Shown piece after piece: positions 45,324 to 55,273 of a stretch of DNA of 64,000 nt. Made by a program: the position numbers and the translations under genes. Numbering within the stretch: position 1 is the first letter of the stretch; each line of letters begins with the position of its first letter. The notes below the pieces were generated by a model that was not told where the DNA came from, made no database searches, and saw only the letters and a list, made by a program, of their open reading frames with translations. The stretch is from Microbacterium sp. LWO13-1.2 (GTDB lineage: Bacteria > Actinomycetota > Actinomycetes > Actinomycetales > Microbacteriaceae). The stretch lies in NCBI RefSeq assembly GCF_038397725.1, contig NZ_CP151634.1, positions 2,170,001 through 2,234,000 on the forward strand, read 5' to 3'.

Positions 45324-45869
45324 TCAGTTCGAAGGAGCGGACGTCGCGGTGTCGGTCGGCACCGGTACGGGGGTGCTCTCCGGCACGGATACCGGCTTCG
45401 CCTCGGAAGGCACCAGGTCTGCGTAGTAGGGGAGGGATCCGTCCAGCACGGGGATCTCGGCCTTCGTGCCGGTGGAATCTCCGGACTGGAAGTGGATCTC
45501 GACCGTGGAGCCGGGCATGCTGTCGAGGTCGATGATGCGCAGCGGCTCAGCGTCGGCGCCGAGGCTGATCGTCTCGCCGGCCGAGACGGTGACCACGAAC
45601 GGGGCGATGCCCGCGAGTGTGATCGTCATCGTGGCGCGCTCTTCGGTGGGGTTCACGATCGCACCGACGAGGTTGCCGATGGAGCCGTCCTCGGTGGCGA
45701 CGATGAAGGCGTTGCGGACGACGAGAGGGCCGTCGGCGTCGGAGACGTTCACGCCGTCGGACGAGGGATACTCGATCGTCGTCGCCTGAGGCGTGAGGAA
45801 GGTGCACCCCGTTGCGCCGAGAAGAACGAGGGCGCTGACAGCAGCAGCGGCGACAAGGCGCGATTTCAC
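45324..45869 (-). CDS. lipoprotein of unknown function
   Basis: A 181-residue exported protein. The signal ends in the lipobox-like ATGC (Cys22). A beta-rich middle (about 45-150: GPLVVRNAFIVATEDGSIGNLVGAIVNPT) resembles copper-chaperone or DUF4352-like immunoglobulin folds, and a Pro/Thr/Ser-rich tail ends it. The GTG start has AGGAGG 5 bp upstream. No family is assigned. It is divergent from carD. Confidence 0.7.
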   Translation of the reverse strand: MKSRLVAAAAVSALVLLGATGCTFLTPQATTIEYPSSDGVNVSDADGPLVVRNAFIVATEDGSIGNLVGAIVNPTEERATMTITLAGIAPFVVTVSAGETISLGADAEPLRIIDLDSMPGSTVEIHFQSGDSTGTKAEIPVLDGSLPYYADLVPSEAKPVSVPESTPVPVPTDTATSAPSN

Positions 45870-45973
45870 GGGTCCTCCTGAGGTCCGGCGGGGTGTCCGT
45901 GATCCATTCTATGGGTATGCGCGCGGGGGATCGGAGACGATGAGGCGCGAACCTTAGCGCATATCCCCTGTGG

Positions 45974-45979
45974 TATCCT
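45974..45979 (+). promoter_or_regulatory. -10 box of carD
   Basis: TATCCT 27 bp before the ATG; unlike most genes here carD has a leader and a clear ribosome-binding site (GAAAGGA, 45990-45996). Confidence 0.5.
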
Positions 45980-46005
45980 TGAGGTTGCCGAAAGGACACG
46001 TTTTT

Positions 46006-46488
46006 ATGCTTTTTGAGGTTGGCGAAACAGTCGTCTATCCGCACCATGGGGCCGCGACCATCATCGAGGTCAAAGATCGCATCATCAAGGGCGAGACGAA
46101 GAAGTATCTGAAGCTCAACGTCACGCAGGGCGACCTGATCATCGAGGTGCCGGCGGAGAACGTCGACCTCGTCGGCGTCCGCGATGTGATCGGCAAGGAG
46201 GGCCTCGACCATGTGTTCGAGGTGCTGCGTGCCCCGTTCACCGAGGAGCCGACGAACTGGTCGCGCCGTTACAAGGCGAATCTTGAGAAACTCGCCTCCG
46301 GCGACGTGATCAAGGTCAGCGAGGTCGTGCGCGACCTGTGGCGTCGCGATCAGGACCGTGGCCTGTCCGCGGGCGAGAAGCGGATGCTGGCGAAGGCTCG
46401 CCAGATCCTCATCTCCGAGCTCGCACTCGCCGAGAAGGTCGACGAAGACAGGGCTGGTGCCGTGCTCGACGAGGTTCTCGCCTCGTAA
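46006..46488 (+). CDS. carD: RNA polymerase-binding transcription factor CarD
   Basis: Binds RNA polymerase beta through its N-terminal Tudor-like domain and stabilises open complexes at rRNA and housekeeping promoters. The 160-residue product has [17 protein letters not shown] at the start, [17 protein letters not shown], and the C-terminal DNA-binding helices with [21 protein letters not shown], which includes the tryptophan that wedges the transcription bubble. The ATG at 46006 is fixed by GAAAGGA; the longer frame is rejected. Confidence 0.95.
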   Translation: MLFEVGETVVYPHHGAATIIEVKDRIIKGETKKYLKLNVTQGDLIIEVPAENVDLVGVRDVIGKEGLDHVFEVLRAPFTEEPTNWSRRYKANLEKLASGDVIKVSEVVRDLWRRDQDRGLSAGEKRMLAKARQILISELALAEKVDEDRAGAVLDEVLAS

Positions 46489-46505
46489 CGACCGGGACTT
46501 TTCAT

Positions 46506-46539
46506 GAAGAGGGCGGATGCTTCGGCATCCGCCCTCTTC
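46506..46539 (+). terminator. carD terminator
   Basis: A perfect 15-bp stem GAAGAGGGCGGATGC/GCATCCGCCCTCTTC with a TTCG tetraloop, 17 bp after the stop. Confidence 0.85.
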
Positions 46540-46560
46540 GTCGTTTCCGGTCGTCGCCGG

Positions 46561-46566
46561 TAACGT
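46561..46566 (+). promoter_or_regulatory. -10 box of a leaderless promoter (ispDF)
   Basis: TAACGT, 6 bp, then GTG 46573. It selects this start over the GTG two codons earlier. Confidence 0.5.
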
Positions 46567-46572
46567 GTGCGT

Positions 46573-47772
46573 GTGACTCTGCTTCCCGTGCCCCACGTGG
46601 CCATCATCGTCGTCGCGGCCGGCTCCGGCACCCGCCTCGATGCGGGGGCACCCAAGGCTTTCGTCGGCATCGACAGCCGCCCGATCCTCCGGCATGCGCT
46701 CGACGGCGTCTTCGCGGCCGCACCCGCACAGGTGATCGTCGTCGCCCCCGCCGGATTCGAGGGGGATGCCGAGACCGAACTGCTCGCCGCCGCGGGCGGG
46801 AGGAGCGATCTCGGCCGTGTCGTCACGGGCGGTGGCACGCGTCAGGAGTCGGTAGCGGCGGGGCTCGCCGCGCTCTGGGGCGACGTGACGACCGTGCTCG
46901 TGCATGATGCGGCGCGAGCGTTGACGCCGTCGTCGCTCATCGACGCCGTCGCCGCCGCCGTGACGGACGACACGGGAGTCATTCCCACGCTGCCGGTGGT
47001 GGACACCCTCAAGAAGGTCGACGGCGGCGCGGTCGTCGGTGCCGTGGACAGGTCGGAGCTCGCCGCGGCGCAGACGCCGCAGGGGTTCCCGCGCGGACAC
47101 CTCGAATCCGCCTACGCGGCGGCTCTCGCCTCGGGCGCGGAGTACACCGATGATGCAGCGCTGTTCGCCGCAGCGGGCCATGCGGTCCGACACATCGACG
47201 GGGCGGCGCGCGCGTTCAAGATCACCACCCCTGCCGATCTGGTGCGCGCTCGGCAGCTGCTGTCCGCGGCTCCGGCCCCCGCCGCCGCGATCCCGCGCGT
47301 CGGCATCGGCACCGACGTGCACGCATTCGGAGGCGAGGGGAATCTCTGGCTCGCCGGTCTCGAGTGGCCGGGGGAGCAGCCGCTGTCCGGACACTCCGAC
47401 GGAGATGCGGTCGCCCACGCGATTGTCGACGCCCTGTTGGGGGCGGCGGGACTCGGCGACATCGGAGAGCATTTCGGCACGGCCCACCCCGAGTACGCGG
47501 GCGCGCACGCGGAGGTCTTCCTAGCCCGCACCCGGGACCTGCTGGCGGACGCGGGGTTCACGATCGGGAACGTCTCCGCGCAGTTCCAGGGCAACCGCCC
47601 GCGATTCAGTGCTCGTCGATCGGAAGCGGAACAGGTGCTCTCTGCCGCGCTCGGCGGAGTGCCGGTGTCGGTGACCGCGACGACGACCGACGGGCTGGGA
47701 TTCCCTGGGCGAGGCGAGGGCATCTCCGTGACAGCCATCGCGATGGTGTACCCGGCCGAGGAGTCCCGATGA
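46573..47772 (+). CDS. ispDF: bifunctional IspD/IspF of the MEP isoprenoid pathway
   Basis: A 399-residue fusion. IspD (about 1-230) has the CTP-binding VVAAGSGTRLDAGAPKAF, VLVHDAARAL and AAQTPQGFP. IspF (about 240-399) has RVGIGTDVHAF (metal Asp and His), HSDGDAVAHAIVDALLGAAG, and the terminal TTDGLGFPGRGEGI. The two domains catalyse the CDP-ME and ME-cPP steps. A tight leaderless promoter precedes the gene; the stop overlaps the next gene (ATGA). Confidence 0.94.
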   Translation: MTLLPVPHVAIIVVAAGSGTRLDAGAPKAFVGIDSRPILRHALDGVFAAAPAQVIVVAPAGFEGDAETELLAAAGGRSDLGRVVTGGGTRQESVAAGLAALWGDVTTVLVHDAARALTPSSLIDAVAAAVTDDTGVIPTLPVVDTLKKVDGGAVVGAVDRSELAAAQTPQGFPRGHLESAYAAALASGAEYTDDAALFAAAGHAVRHIDGAARAFKITTPADLVRARQLLSAAPAPAAAIPRVGIGTDVHAFGGEGNLWLAGLEWPGEQPLSGHSDGDAVAHAIVDALLGAAGLGDIGEHFGTAHPEYAGAHAEVFLARTRDLLADAGFTIGNVSAQFQGNRPRFSARRSEAEQVLSAALGGVPVSVTATTTDGLGFPGRGEGISVTAIAMVYPAEESR

Positions 47773-48293
47773 ACGAGCTCTCCTTCCGACAGCCGCGCCG
47801 CACCCTCATCCTGGTGCTCGGCCTGGCGTACCTGGTCGTGGTGCTCACGCTGATGATCATCAACTTCGATGCGCTCGCCGAGATCGTCAACGACATGGCC
47901 GCAGGTGGTGCGAAGGGCACCGGGATGCTCGTCGGAGCGGTCGTCTTCATCCCGCTCATCGCGCTCGCCGCGGTGTCGATGCAGCGCGTGCACCTGCGTC
48001 GCGATGCCGACACTCTCACGGTGCGGATCGGGAGTGCGGAGAGGCATCTGCGCAACGGCGACATCGCGCGGTACACGGTGAACACCCCGCGGGTGGGCAC
48101 CATCCGGCTGCTGGCGCTCGACGGTTCGCTGATTCAGGAGTTCAACCCGCGAATGCAGGATTACCAGCGAGTGCTGGAACTGGTCGATCAGGGCGGTCGG
48201 TACGCCGAAGTCGAACGACGCACCGCCTTCCGCGGCAGGGTGAACGTCGTCACCTACGAGCGGTCACCGCGGCCGGTATCACCGCCGCGCTGA
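47769..48293 (+). CDS. membrane protein, unknown (PH-like C-terminal domain possible)
   Basis: A 174-residue protein with two TM helices (about 12-33 and 54-76) and a cytosolic beta-rich domain (about 80-160) that includes LTVRIGSAERHLRNGDIARY and IQEFNPRMQDYQ, reminiscent of bacterial PH-like domains. The ATG overlaps the ispDF stop, so it is co-translated. Function unknown. Confidence 0.65.
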   Translation: MNELSFRQPRRTLILVLGLAYLVVVLTLMIINFDALAEIVNDMAAGGAKGTGMLVGAVVFIPLIALAAVSMQRVHLRRDADTLTVRIGSAERHLRNGDIARYTVNTPRVGTIRLLALDGSLIQEFNPRMQDYQRVLELVDQGGRYAEVERRTAFRGRVNVVTYERSPRPVSPPR

Positions 48294-48334
48294 AGGGCGC
48301 GGGACACACTCAGGGGACGAGCGAGCGGGCCGAG

Positions 48335-48340
48335 TAGGCT
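48335..48340 (+). promoter_or_regulatory. -10 box of a leaderless promoter (cysS)
   Basis: TAGGCT, 6 bp, then GTG 48347. Confidence 0.55.
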
Positions 48341-48346
48341 TGAGCG

Positions 48347-49756
48347 GTGACTCTCCGCCTCTACGACACCCGCGCACAGCAGCTGCGCGACTTCGTGCCG
48401 CTCGACGCCGGAAACGTCACGATGTACGTCTGTGGTCCGACGGTGCAGTCCGGCCCGCACATCGGGCACGTCCGCGCTGCGCTGAGTTTCGATCTGCTGC
48501 GCCGCTGGCTCGAGCGCCGTCACGGTCGTGTGACCTTCGTGCGCAACGTCACCGACATCGACGACAAGGTGCTGGCGAATCACACGGACGCCGAACCGTG
48601 GTGGGCGCTCGCCTTCCGGTTCGAGCGGGAATTCACCGCCGCATATGCCGCAGTCGGCATCCTCGCGCCCACCTATGAGCCGAGGGCGACAGCATCCGTC
48701 CCGCAGATGCAGGACATCATCGCGGCGCTCATCGAGCGCGGTCACGCGTACCCTGCATCCGATGGTTCGGGGGACGTCTACTTCGACGTGCGTTCCTGGG
48801 CCGACTACGGCTCGCTCACCAACCAGTCGGTCGACGCGATGGAAGCCGCGCAGGACGCGGACCCGCGCGGAAAACGCAACCCGCAGGACTTCGCCCTCTG
48901 GAAGGGTGCGAAATCGGACGAGCCGGCAGATGCGACCTGGGCATCGCCCTGGGGCGCTGGGCGGCCCGGCTGGCACATCGAGTGCTCGGCCATGGCGAAG
49001 CGCTATCTCGGCGCGGAGTTCGACATCCACGGCGGTGGCCTCGATCTGCGCTTCCCGCACCACGAGAACGAGCTGGCCCAGTCGACGGCTGCCGGCGACG
49101 GATTCGCGCGGTACTGGGTGCACAACGGCCTGGTCAACGTCAACGGTCAGAAGATGTCGAAGTCGCTCGGCAACTTCACGCTCGCCGCCGACGTGCTGAC
49201 CGCGCACGACCCGCTCGTGGTGCGTTACGCACTGGCCGCTGCGCACTACCGATCGAACATCGACCTGTCGGATTCGTCGTGGGCAGAGGCGGAGGCGGCG
49301 ATCGGGCGCATCCGCGCGTTCCTCGAGCGGGGAACGCGAATGGCGAAGCCGGGCTGGGGCGAGGCCAAGGAAGGTCTTCCGAACGAGTTCGTCGAGGCGA
49401 TGGATGACGATCTCTCCGTTCCTCGCGCTCTGGCGGCGATCCACAACAGCATCCGCTCCGGCAATGCTCTCCTCGACGCGGGGGAGCACGCCGCAGCGAG
49501 TCAGGATGTGATGGACGTCACTCAGATGACGAACATCCTCGGAATCAATCCGCTGTCGCGAGAGTGGCGAACGACGGACGGCGGACCATCCGCCTCCGCG
49601 CTCGACACCCTCGTGCAGACGATGATCACCCAGCGTGCACAGGCACGCGCAGACAAGGACTGGGCTGCGGCTGACCGCATCCGCGACGCGATCGCGGCTG
49701 CGGGCATCACGCTCGAAGACGGCCCGGACGGAACACATTGGAGTATCGATGGTTAA
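48347..49756 (+). CDS. cysS: cysteinyl-tRNA synthetase
   Basis: Charges tRNA-Cys; 469 residues, normal length. The HIGH-type motif is GPHIGHVRA with the zinc cysteine just ahead in YVCGPTVQ; other zinc ligands are in HIECSAM and [10 protein letters not shown]. The KMSKS motif is in [11 protein letters not shown]. The leaderless GTG start gives [12 protein letters not shown]. It overlaps rlmB by 8 bp, the usual cysS-rlmB pairing. Confidence 0.95.
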   Translation: MTLRLYDTRAQQLRDFVPLDAGNVTMYVCGPTVQSGPHIGHVRAALSFDLLRRWLERRHGRVTFVRNVTDIDDKVLANHTDAEPWWALAFRFEREFTAAYAAVGILAPTYEPRATASVPQMQDIIAALIERGHAYPASDGSGDVYFDVRSWADYGSLTNQSVDAMEAAQDADPRGKRNPQDFALWKGAKSDEPADATWASPWGAGRPGWHIECSAMAKRYLGAEFDIHGGGLDLRFPHHENELAQSTAAGDGFARYWVHNGLVNVNGQKMSKSLGNFTLAADVLTAHDPLVVRYALAAAHYRSNIDLSDSSWAEAEAAIGRIRAFLERGTRMAKPGWGEAKEGLPNEFVEAMDDDLSVPRALAAIHNSIRSGNALLDAGEHAAASQDVMDVTQMTNILGINPLSREWRTTDGGPSASALDTLVQTMITQRAQARADKDWAAADRIRDAIAAAGITLEDGPDGTHWSIDG

Positions 49757-50753
49757 GCCTCAGCGCCCCGGCGCAAGCAACGGCAAGAAGAAGGGCCCGC
49801 TGAAGGGCACCGGTGGCCTCGGCCGCAAGGCGCTCGAAGGGCGCGGACCGACTCCGAAGGCGGAGGACCGCGCTTGGCACCCCGCGGGGAAGCGCAAGGC
49901 TGCGGCCGAGCGTTTCGCGGCCTCGGGTGGCAAGGGCAAGCCGGGCGCACGTTCGTCATCCGGCGGCAGCCCGAACCGCTCCGCTCGTGCGAAGGACAAC
50001 ACCTCCGACACCGAGACGGTCACCGGGCGCAATTCTGTGCTCGAGGCGCTCCGCGCGAAGATCCCGGCGACGGCGTTCTACATCGCGCAGCGCGTGGAGA
50101 TGGACGACCGCGTCAAGGAGATGCTGTCGATCGCCACGAACCGCAACATCCCGGTGCTCGAGGTCACCCGACAGGAACTCGACCGGATGGCCGGCTTCGA
50201 CGGTGTGCACCAGGGCGTCGCCCTGAAGGTTCCGCCGTATGAGTACGCGCACCCGCAGGACCTGCTCGAGAAGGTCATCAGCCGCGGCCAGGTGCCGCTG
50301 TTCGTCGCACTGGACGGGGTCACCGACCCGCGCAACCTGGGCGCGATCATCCGCTCGGCCGCTGCTTTCGGCAGCCAGGGGATCATCCTCCCGCAGCGTC
50401 GCTCGGCCGGCGTCAACTCGGCAGCCTGGAAGACGAGCGCCGGAGCGGCAGCACGTATTCCGGTCGCGCTCGCGACGAACCTGACGACCCAGCTCAAGGA
50501 GTTCAAGAAGCAGGGCGTCTTCGTGCTCGGCCTCGACGGCGACGGCGACGTCTCGCTCCCGGATCTTGAGCTCGCCGACCGGCCCGTCGTGATCGTCGTC
50601 GGTTCCGAGGGCAAGGGCCTCTCGCGCCTGGTCACCGAGACCTGCGACCAGATCGTCTCGATCCCGATCAACGCGGCGACCGAATCGCTGAACGCCGGTA
50701 TCGCGACCTCTGTCGCGCTCTACCAGGTCGCCACGATCCGCGCCGCCCGCTAG
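49749..50753 (+). CDS. rlmB: 23S rRNA 2'-O-methyltransferase RlmB (SPOUT/TrmH family)
   Basis: Methylates G2251 (E. coli numbering) of 23S rRNA. The 334-residue product has an actinobacteria-type basic, disordered N-terminal extension (about 1-90, rich in Lys/Gly/Ser), a substrate-binding L30e-like domain (about 95-160), and the SPOUT domain with LDGVTDPRNLGAIIRSAAAF, IVVGSEGKGLSRL and LNAGIATSVALYQ. The ATG at 49749 sits inside the cysS end. The family is clear; the exact nucleotide is inferred. Confidence 0.9.
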   Translation: MVKPQRPGASNGKKKGPLKGTGGLGRKALEGRGPTPKAEDRAWHPAGKRKAAAERFAASGGKGKPGARSSSGGSPNRSARAKDNTSDTETVTGRNSVLEALRAKIPATAFYIAQRVEMDDRVKEMLSIATNRNIPVLEVTRQELDRMAGFDGVHQGVALKVPPYEYAHPQDLLEKVISRGQVPLFVALDGVTDPRNLGAIIRSAAAFGSQGIILPQRRSAGVNSAAWKTSAGAAARIPVALATNLTTQLKEFKKQGVFVLGLDGDGDVSLPDLELADRPVVIVVGSEGKGLSRLVTETCDQIVSIPINAATESLNAGIATSVALYQVATIRAAR

Positions 50754-50780
50754 AAGCACACCCTCCCGAAAGGAAACCGC

Positions 50781-51422
50781 ATGGCTCGCATCGTCGTCCT
50801 CGGAGGAACCGGCTACGCCGGCCGCCACATCGTCTCCGAGGCGGTGAGTCGAGGGCATGAGGTGATCTCGGTCTCCCGGTCGACGCCGTCGGACCCGGTC
50901 GACGGCGCCCTGAGCGTTCAGGGATCCGTACTCGATCTCGCCTCGCTCGGCGACGTCTTCGACGGGGCAGATGCGGTCGTCTCGTCTCTCTCGCCGCGCG
51001 GTGACATGGAGCACGAGATGCTCGGTGTGGTCTCCAGCCTGATCACGAGGTTCACCGGCACAGCCACCCGGCTCGGTGTGGTCGGCGGGGCCGGTGGCAG
51101 CCTTGTCGCGCCTGGCGGCCCTCGGCTCTTCGACCAGGGTTTCCCCGAGGAGTACAAGCACGAGGCTCAGGTGGGCATCGACTCGCTCGCACTGCTGGAA
51201 GGCGCGGATGCCGGGCTGGACTGGTTCTTCATCCATCCGGCCGAGGTGTTCGGACCGTGGGCCGAGGGTGAGCGAACCGGGCGCTACCGCGACGGTGGCG
51301 ACGTGATCGTCCGCGACGCCGAGGGCCAGTCGTTCATCTCGGGAGCGGACTTCGCGATCGCGGTCGTCGATGAGGTCGAGCAGCCGAAGCACCGCCGCGG
51401 GCGGTTCACCGTCGGCTACTAG
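50781..51422 (+). CDS. NAD(P)H-binding Rossmann protein
   Basis: A 213-residue atypical short-chain reductase of the NAD(P)-binding Ycf39/SDR-a type. The dinucleotide motif GGTGYAGRHI is at residues 8-17; other blocks are DGADAVVSSLSPRG, RLGVVGGAGGSLV and WFFIHPAEVFGPW. AAAGGAAA precedes the ATG. Its stop overlaps the convergent DUF4032 gene stop. Substrate unknown. Confidence 0.8.
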   Translation: MARIVVLGGTGYAGRHIVSEAVSRGHEVISVSRSTPSDPVDGALSVQGSVLDLASLGDVFDGADAVVSSLSPRGDMEHEMLGVVSSLITRFTGTATRLGVVGGAGGSLVAPGGPRLFDQGFPEEYKHEAQVGIDSLALLEGADAGLDWFFIHPAEVFGPWAEGERTGRYRDGGDVIVRDAEGQSFISGADFAIAVVDEVEQPKHRRGRFTVGY

Positions 51423-52726
51423 ACGAGATCGCGCCAGTCGACGTCGTCCTCATCGTCGCCGGACACCGGCGTCGCACCGGTGATGACCGGGAGGCTCATG
51501 GTCTCGGTCGGCGGGCCCATGATCGTGGCCTCGTCGCGACGGTGCCGCAGCACATCGTTGATGTAGCTCGTCAGCACTTCGGCCAGGGGCACGGCGCGGC
51601 CCTGCGCCTGGGAGAGGTACCACCGGTGCTCCAGCACCTGGTGAAACACCTCGGCCGGCTCCAGCTTCGCCCGTAGCTCGTACGGGATCGCGCGCACGAC
51701 CGGCTCGAACACGCGCGTCAGCCACTCGTGCGCGTACATCTCCTCGTCCACCCACTGCTTGGTCGAGCGGGCACGGAACTCGTCCAGATCGTTCAGCAGT
51801 CGACGGGCCTGGTTCTCCTCGACGTCGAGTCCGGTGAGCCGGATCAAGCGGCGCTGGTGGTGCCCGGCATCTACCACCTTCGGCTGGATCTCGACGAGAG
51901 TGCCATCCGCAGTCGTCGACATCGACATCTCGTCGATGTCGAAACCGAGAGCGTTGAGACGCTCCACCCGCTCGGTGATCCGCCATGTCTCGGCGGCGGC
52001 GAACGACTCACCGGCGGTGAGTGCCGCCCAGAGCGAGCGGTACGACGACACGAGACCGTCGGCGATCGCGACGGCATCCACGCCGTGCTCGAGACGGCCG
52101 CCGGCAGCCAGGTCCATGATCTCGCCGGCGATGTTCGTCCTGGCGATGTCCAGATCGTACGCGCGCTGCCCGTCGGTGAGACCTTCCTCGTGCAGCTCTC
52201 CGGTCTCGGCATCGACCAGGTAGGCGGCGAATGCGCCCGCGTCGCGTCGGAACAGGGTGTTCGACAGCGAGACGTCTCCCCAGTAGAAGCCGACGTTGTG
52301 CAGCCGGACCAGGAGCAGCGCGAGGGCATCGACGAGGCGGGTGGCGGTGTCTGGGCGGAGCACGCGGGTGAACAGCGCACGGTACGGCATCGAGAAACGG
52401 AGATGCGAGGTGACCAGGGCCGCGGGGAGAGGTTCGCCCGCCGTATCCGTCCGCCCGGCGATCACCGCGACGCGACTCACGCACGGCACGTCGAGGCGTC
52501 CGAGATTGCCGAGCATGTCGTACTCGCGCTGCGCCATCTCCGTCGTCGTCTCCTTGACGGCGATGACCCGCCCGGACAGATCCGCGAAGCGCACCAGATG
52601 ACGCGAGAGACCCTTCGGGAGAGAAACGATGTGCTCCGAGGGCCATTTCGCCAAGGTGATCGACCAGGGCAGCGATAGCAGTCCGGGGTCGACGGTGCTG
52701 GCGGTGATCCTCAGTGCATCCTGCAT
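51419..52726 (-). CDS. DUF4032 protein, kinase-like fold
   Basis: A 435-residue cytosolic protein of the actinobacterial DUF4032 family (LPS-kinase-like domain). Kinase-like features: RVIAVKETTTEMAQREYDML (Lys and following helix), VRLHNVGFYWGDVSLSNTLF (a degenerate catalytic loop) and AYLVDAETGELHE (metal Asp). The C-terminal DUF4032 portion follows (about 280-400: HEWLTRVFEPVVRAIP). The substrate is not known. It lies downstream of the sugar ABC ATPase with a hairpin between. Confidence 0.8.
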   Translation of the reverse strand: MQDALRITASTVDPGLLSLPWSITLAKWPSEHIVSLPKGLSRHLVRFADLSGRVIAVKETTTEMAQREYDMLGNLGRLDVPCVSRVAVIAGRTDTAGEPLPAALVTSHLRFSMPYRALFTRVLRPDTATRLVDALALLLVRLHNVGFYWGDVSLSNTLFRRDAGAFAAYLVDAETGELHEEGLTDGQRAYDLDIARTNIAGEIMDLAAGGRLEHGVDAVAIADGLVSSYRSLWAALTAGESFAAAETWRITERVERLNALGFDIDEMSMSTTADGTLVEIQPKVVDAGHHQRRLIRLTGLDVEENQARRLLNDLDEFRARSTKQWVDEEMYAHEWLTRVFEPVVRAIPYELRAKLEPAEVFHQVLEHRWYLSQAQGRAVPLAEVLTSYINDVLRHRRDEATIMGPPTETMSLPVITGATPVSGDDEDDVDWRDLV

Positions 52727-52747
52727 GTGCTCTCCGGGGTGAAACGA

Positions 52748-52783
52748 CGCGGCGCGGACGACCCGAGGGTCGCCCGCGCCGCG
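52748..52783 (-). terminator. terminator after the msmK-type gene
   Basis: A 17-bp stem with one mismatch (52748-52764 with 52767-52783), 14 bp after the stop, between the ABC ATPase and DUF4032 genes. Confidence 0.7.
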
Positions 52784-52796
52784 AGGGGTGTGGAAC

Positions 52797-53912
<1,116 letters not shown>

Positions 53913-54006
53913 TATTGTTTCTCCTCACCGGCAGGTACGTGCCGGACGATCCGTTGTGATGGAAGCGGTGGAGTGACCCACCGGGACCCTTCTTTGGGTC
54001 GCGATC

Positions 54007-54012
54007 AGTATG
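54007..54012 (-). promoter_or_regulatory. possible -10 box for the sugar ABC ATPase
   Basis: CATACT on the minus strand about 95 bp before the start, next to a CTGGGAAATACCCAG palindrome that may be an operator. The rest of 53913-54140 shows only a GCGGCGATCGCCGC palindrome near the DsbA-like start. Confidence 0.35.
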
Positions 54013-54140
54013 GCATGAAACGGCGCACCTGGGTATTTCCCAGCCAGCCTGGTTAACATCGAAACCGGCCGCCTACGCGCGGCGATCGCCGCCCCGTACG
54101 GCGATCGGGGTCCCGCCCCCACGAGACTTCAAGAGGAACG

Positions 54141-55100
54141 ATGTCGAGCGACGAAACGCCGAACGTCCCCACGCCGCGCAACTCGCGCGAGGCCGTGCGG
54201 GAGAAGGCACAGCAAGTGCACGCGCAGCAGAGCAGGGCGCGCATGATGCGACGGATCATCATCGGTGCCGTCGCGCTCGTCGCCGTCGGTGCGATCGGAA
54301 CCGCTGTCGCGATGGCCGTGAACTCCACGGTGAGCAAGCCGCAGCTGACGCCGACCGGCATGGACGGCGACGGCGTCGCCGTCACCGAGATCAACGCCGC
54401 CGGAGCATCGGACGCGGCAGCCTCGCCGACACCCGCGCCGGACGAGGCAGGGCAGACCGCGACCCCGACGCCCGAGCCGTCCACCTCCGGACAGGTCGAC
54501 ATCCACATCTACGTCGACTACCTCTCGCCCGGTGCGGGCGAGTTCGAGCGCGCCAACGCCCGCCAGCTGGCGAGCTGGATCTCGGAGGGCGCCGTGACGG
54601 TGACCTATCACCCGGTGTCGCTGCTCACCGCGAGCTCGAACGGCACGAAGTACTCCCTGCGTGCTGCGGCCGCCGCGGCGTGCGTGGCCACGCATTCGCC
54701 GGAGCAGTTCTACGCGTTCAATCACGACCTGCTCAACGACCAGCCCGAAGTGGACAGCGACGGGCTCTCCGACGTCGAGCTCGCCGACCTCGCGGGCGCT
54801 GTCGGAGTCGACAACGCCAAGGCTGTGCGCTCCTGCATCGAACAGCAGGACTTCCTGACCTGGGCGAAGGACGCGACGGCTCGAGCGCTCGAAGGCCCCC
54901 TCGCCGGGTCGGACGATCTCGTGCTCACCTCGGCGCCGATGGTCGTCGCGAACGGTGAGGCCTATGTCGGCGCCCTCAAGGATCCGGCCGAGTTCTCGCA
55001 GTTCATCCTCACCGTCGCCAGCGATGCCTACTACGCGACGCCGACACCGGCGCCGAACGCCACGGGAAGCCCGGCCCCGACGGAGACCCCCGCGCCGTAG
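54141..55100 (+). CDS. DsbA-like thioredoxin-fold protein lacking the CxxC
   Basis: A 319-residue membrane-anchored protein. A charged cytosolic start, one TM helix (about 36-58), a Pro/Ala/Thr linker (about 85-115), a DsbA-type thioredoxin domain (about 118-300) and another Pro/Thr-rich tail. The strand IHIYVDYLSPGAGEFERANA is where active relatives have CPYC or similar; here the residues are SPGA, so redox catalysis is unlikely. The domain keeps two other cysteines (AACVATH and RSCIEQQ) and a proline-rich SAPMVVANG near the cis-Pro position. Probably a non-catalytic chaperone-like protein. Confidence 0.82.
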   Translation: MSSDETPNVPTPRNSREAVREKAQQVHAQQSRARMMRRIIIGAVALVAVGAIGTAVAMAVNSTVSKPQLTPTGMDGDGVAVTEINAAGASDAAASPTPAPDEAGQTATPTPEPSTSGQVDIHIYVDYLSPGAGEFERANARQLASWISEGAVTVTYHPVSLLTASSNGTKYSLRAAAAAACVATHSPEQFYAFNHDLLNDQPEVDSDGLSDVELADLAGAVGVDNAKAVRSCIEQQDFLTWAKDATARALEGPLAGSDDLVLTSAPMVVANGEAYVGALKDPAEFSQFILTVASDAYYATPTPAPNATGSPAPTETPAP

Positions 55101-55138
55101 CGCGCGGGCCCTGGCGGCTCGGTCCGCGTCGCTTGTCG

Positions 55139-55144
55139 TAGACT
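55139..55144 (+). promoter_or_regulatory. -10 box TAGACT for tRNA-Thr(TGT)
   Basis: Identical to the boxes before tRNA-Pro and tRNA-Lys; 29 bp upstream of the tRNA. Confidence 0.5.
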
Positions 55145-55173
55145 CGGTGACGCAACGGCCCAGCGCGCCGCTC

Positions 55174-55246
55174 GCCGACTTAGCTCAGCTGGTAGAGCAC
55201 CTGTCTTGTAAACAGGATGTCACGGGTTCGAATCCCGTAGTCGGCT
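55174..55246 (+). tRNA. tRNA-Thr (anticodon TGT)
   Basis: A 73-nt cloverleaf: acceptor GCCGACT/AGTCGGC, D arm GCTC/GAGC, anticodon stem CCTGT/ACAGG with loop CTTGTAA (anticodon TGT), T arm ACGGG/CCCGT, discriminator T, CCA not encoded. No intron. Confidence 0.95.
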
Positions 55247-55273
55247 CTGACTTCTCGTGGCAGGAGCGGAGCG

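Noticed and set aside
45970..46005. A longer carD starting at 45970
   Set aside because: It would begin upstream of the -10 box and of the strong GAAAGGA ribosome-binding site; the ATG at 46006 gives the conserved CarD start.
51419..51422. Overlapping convergent stop codons as a sign of gene decay
   Set aside because: Both proteins are full length for their families; the overlap is just compact packing.
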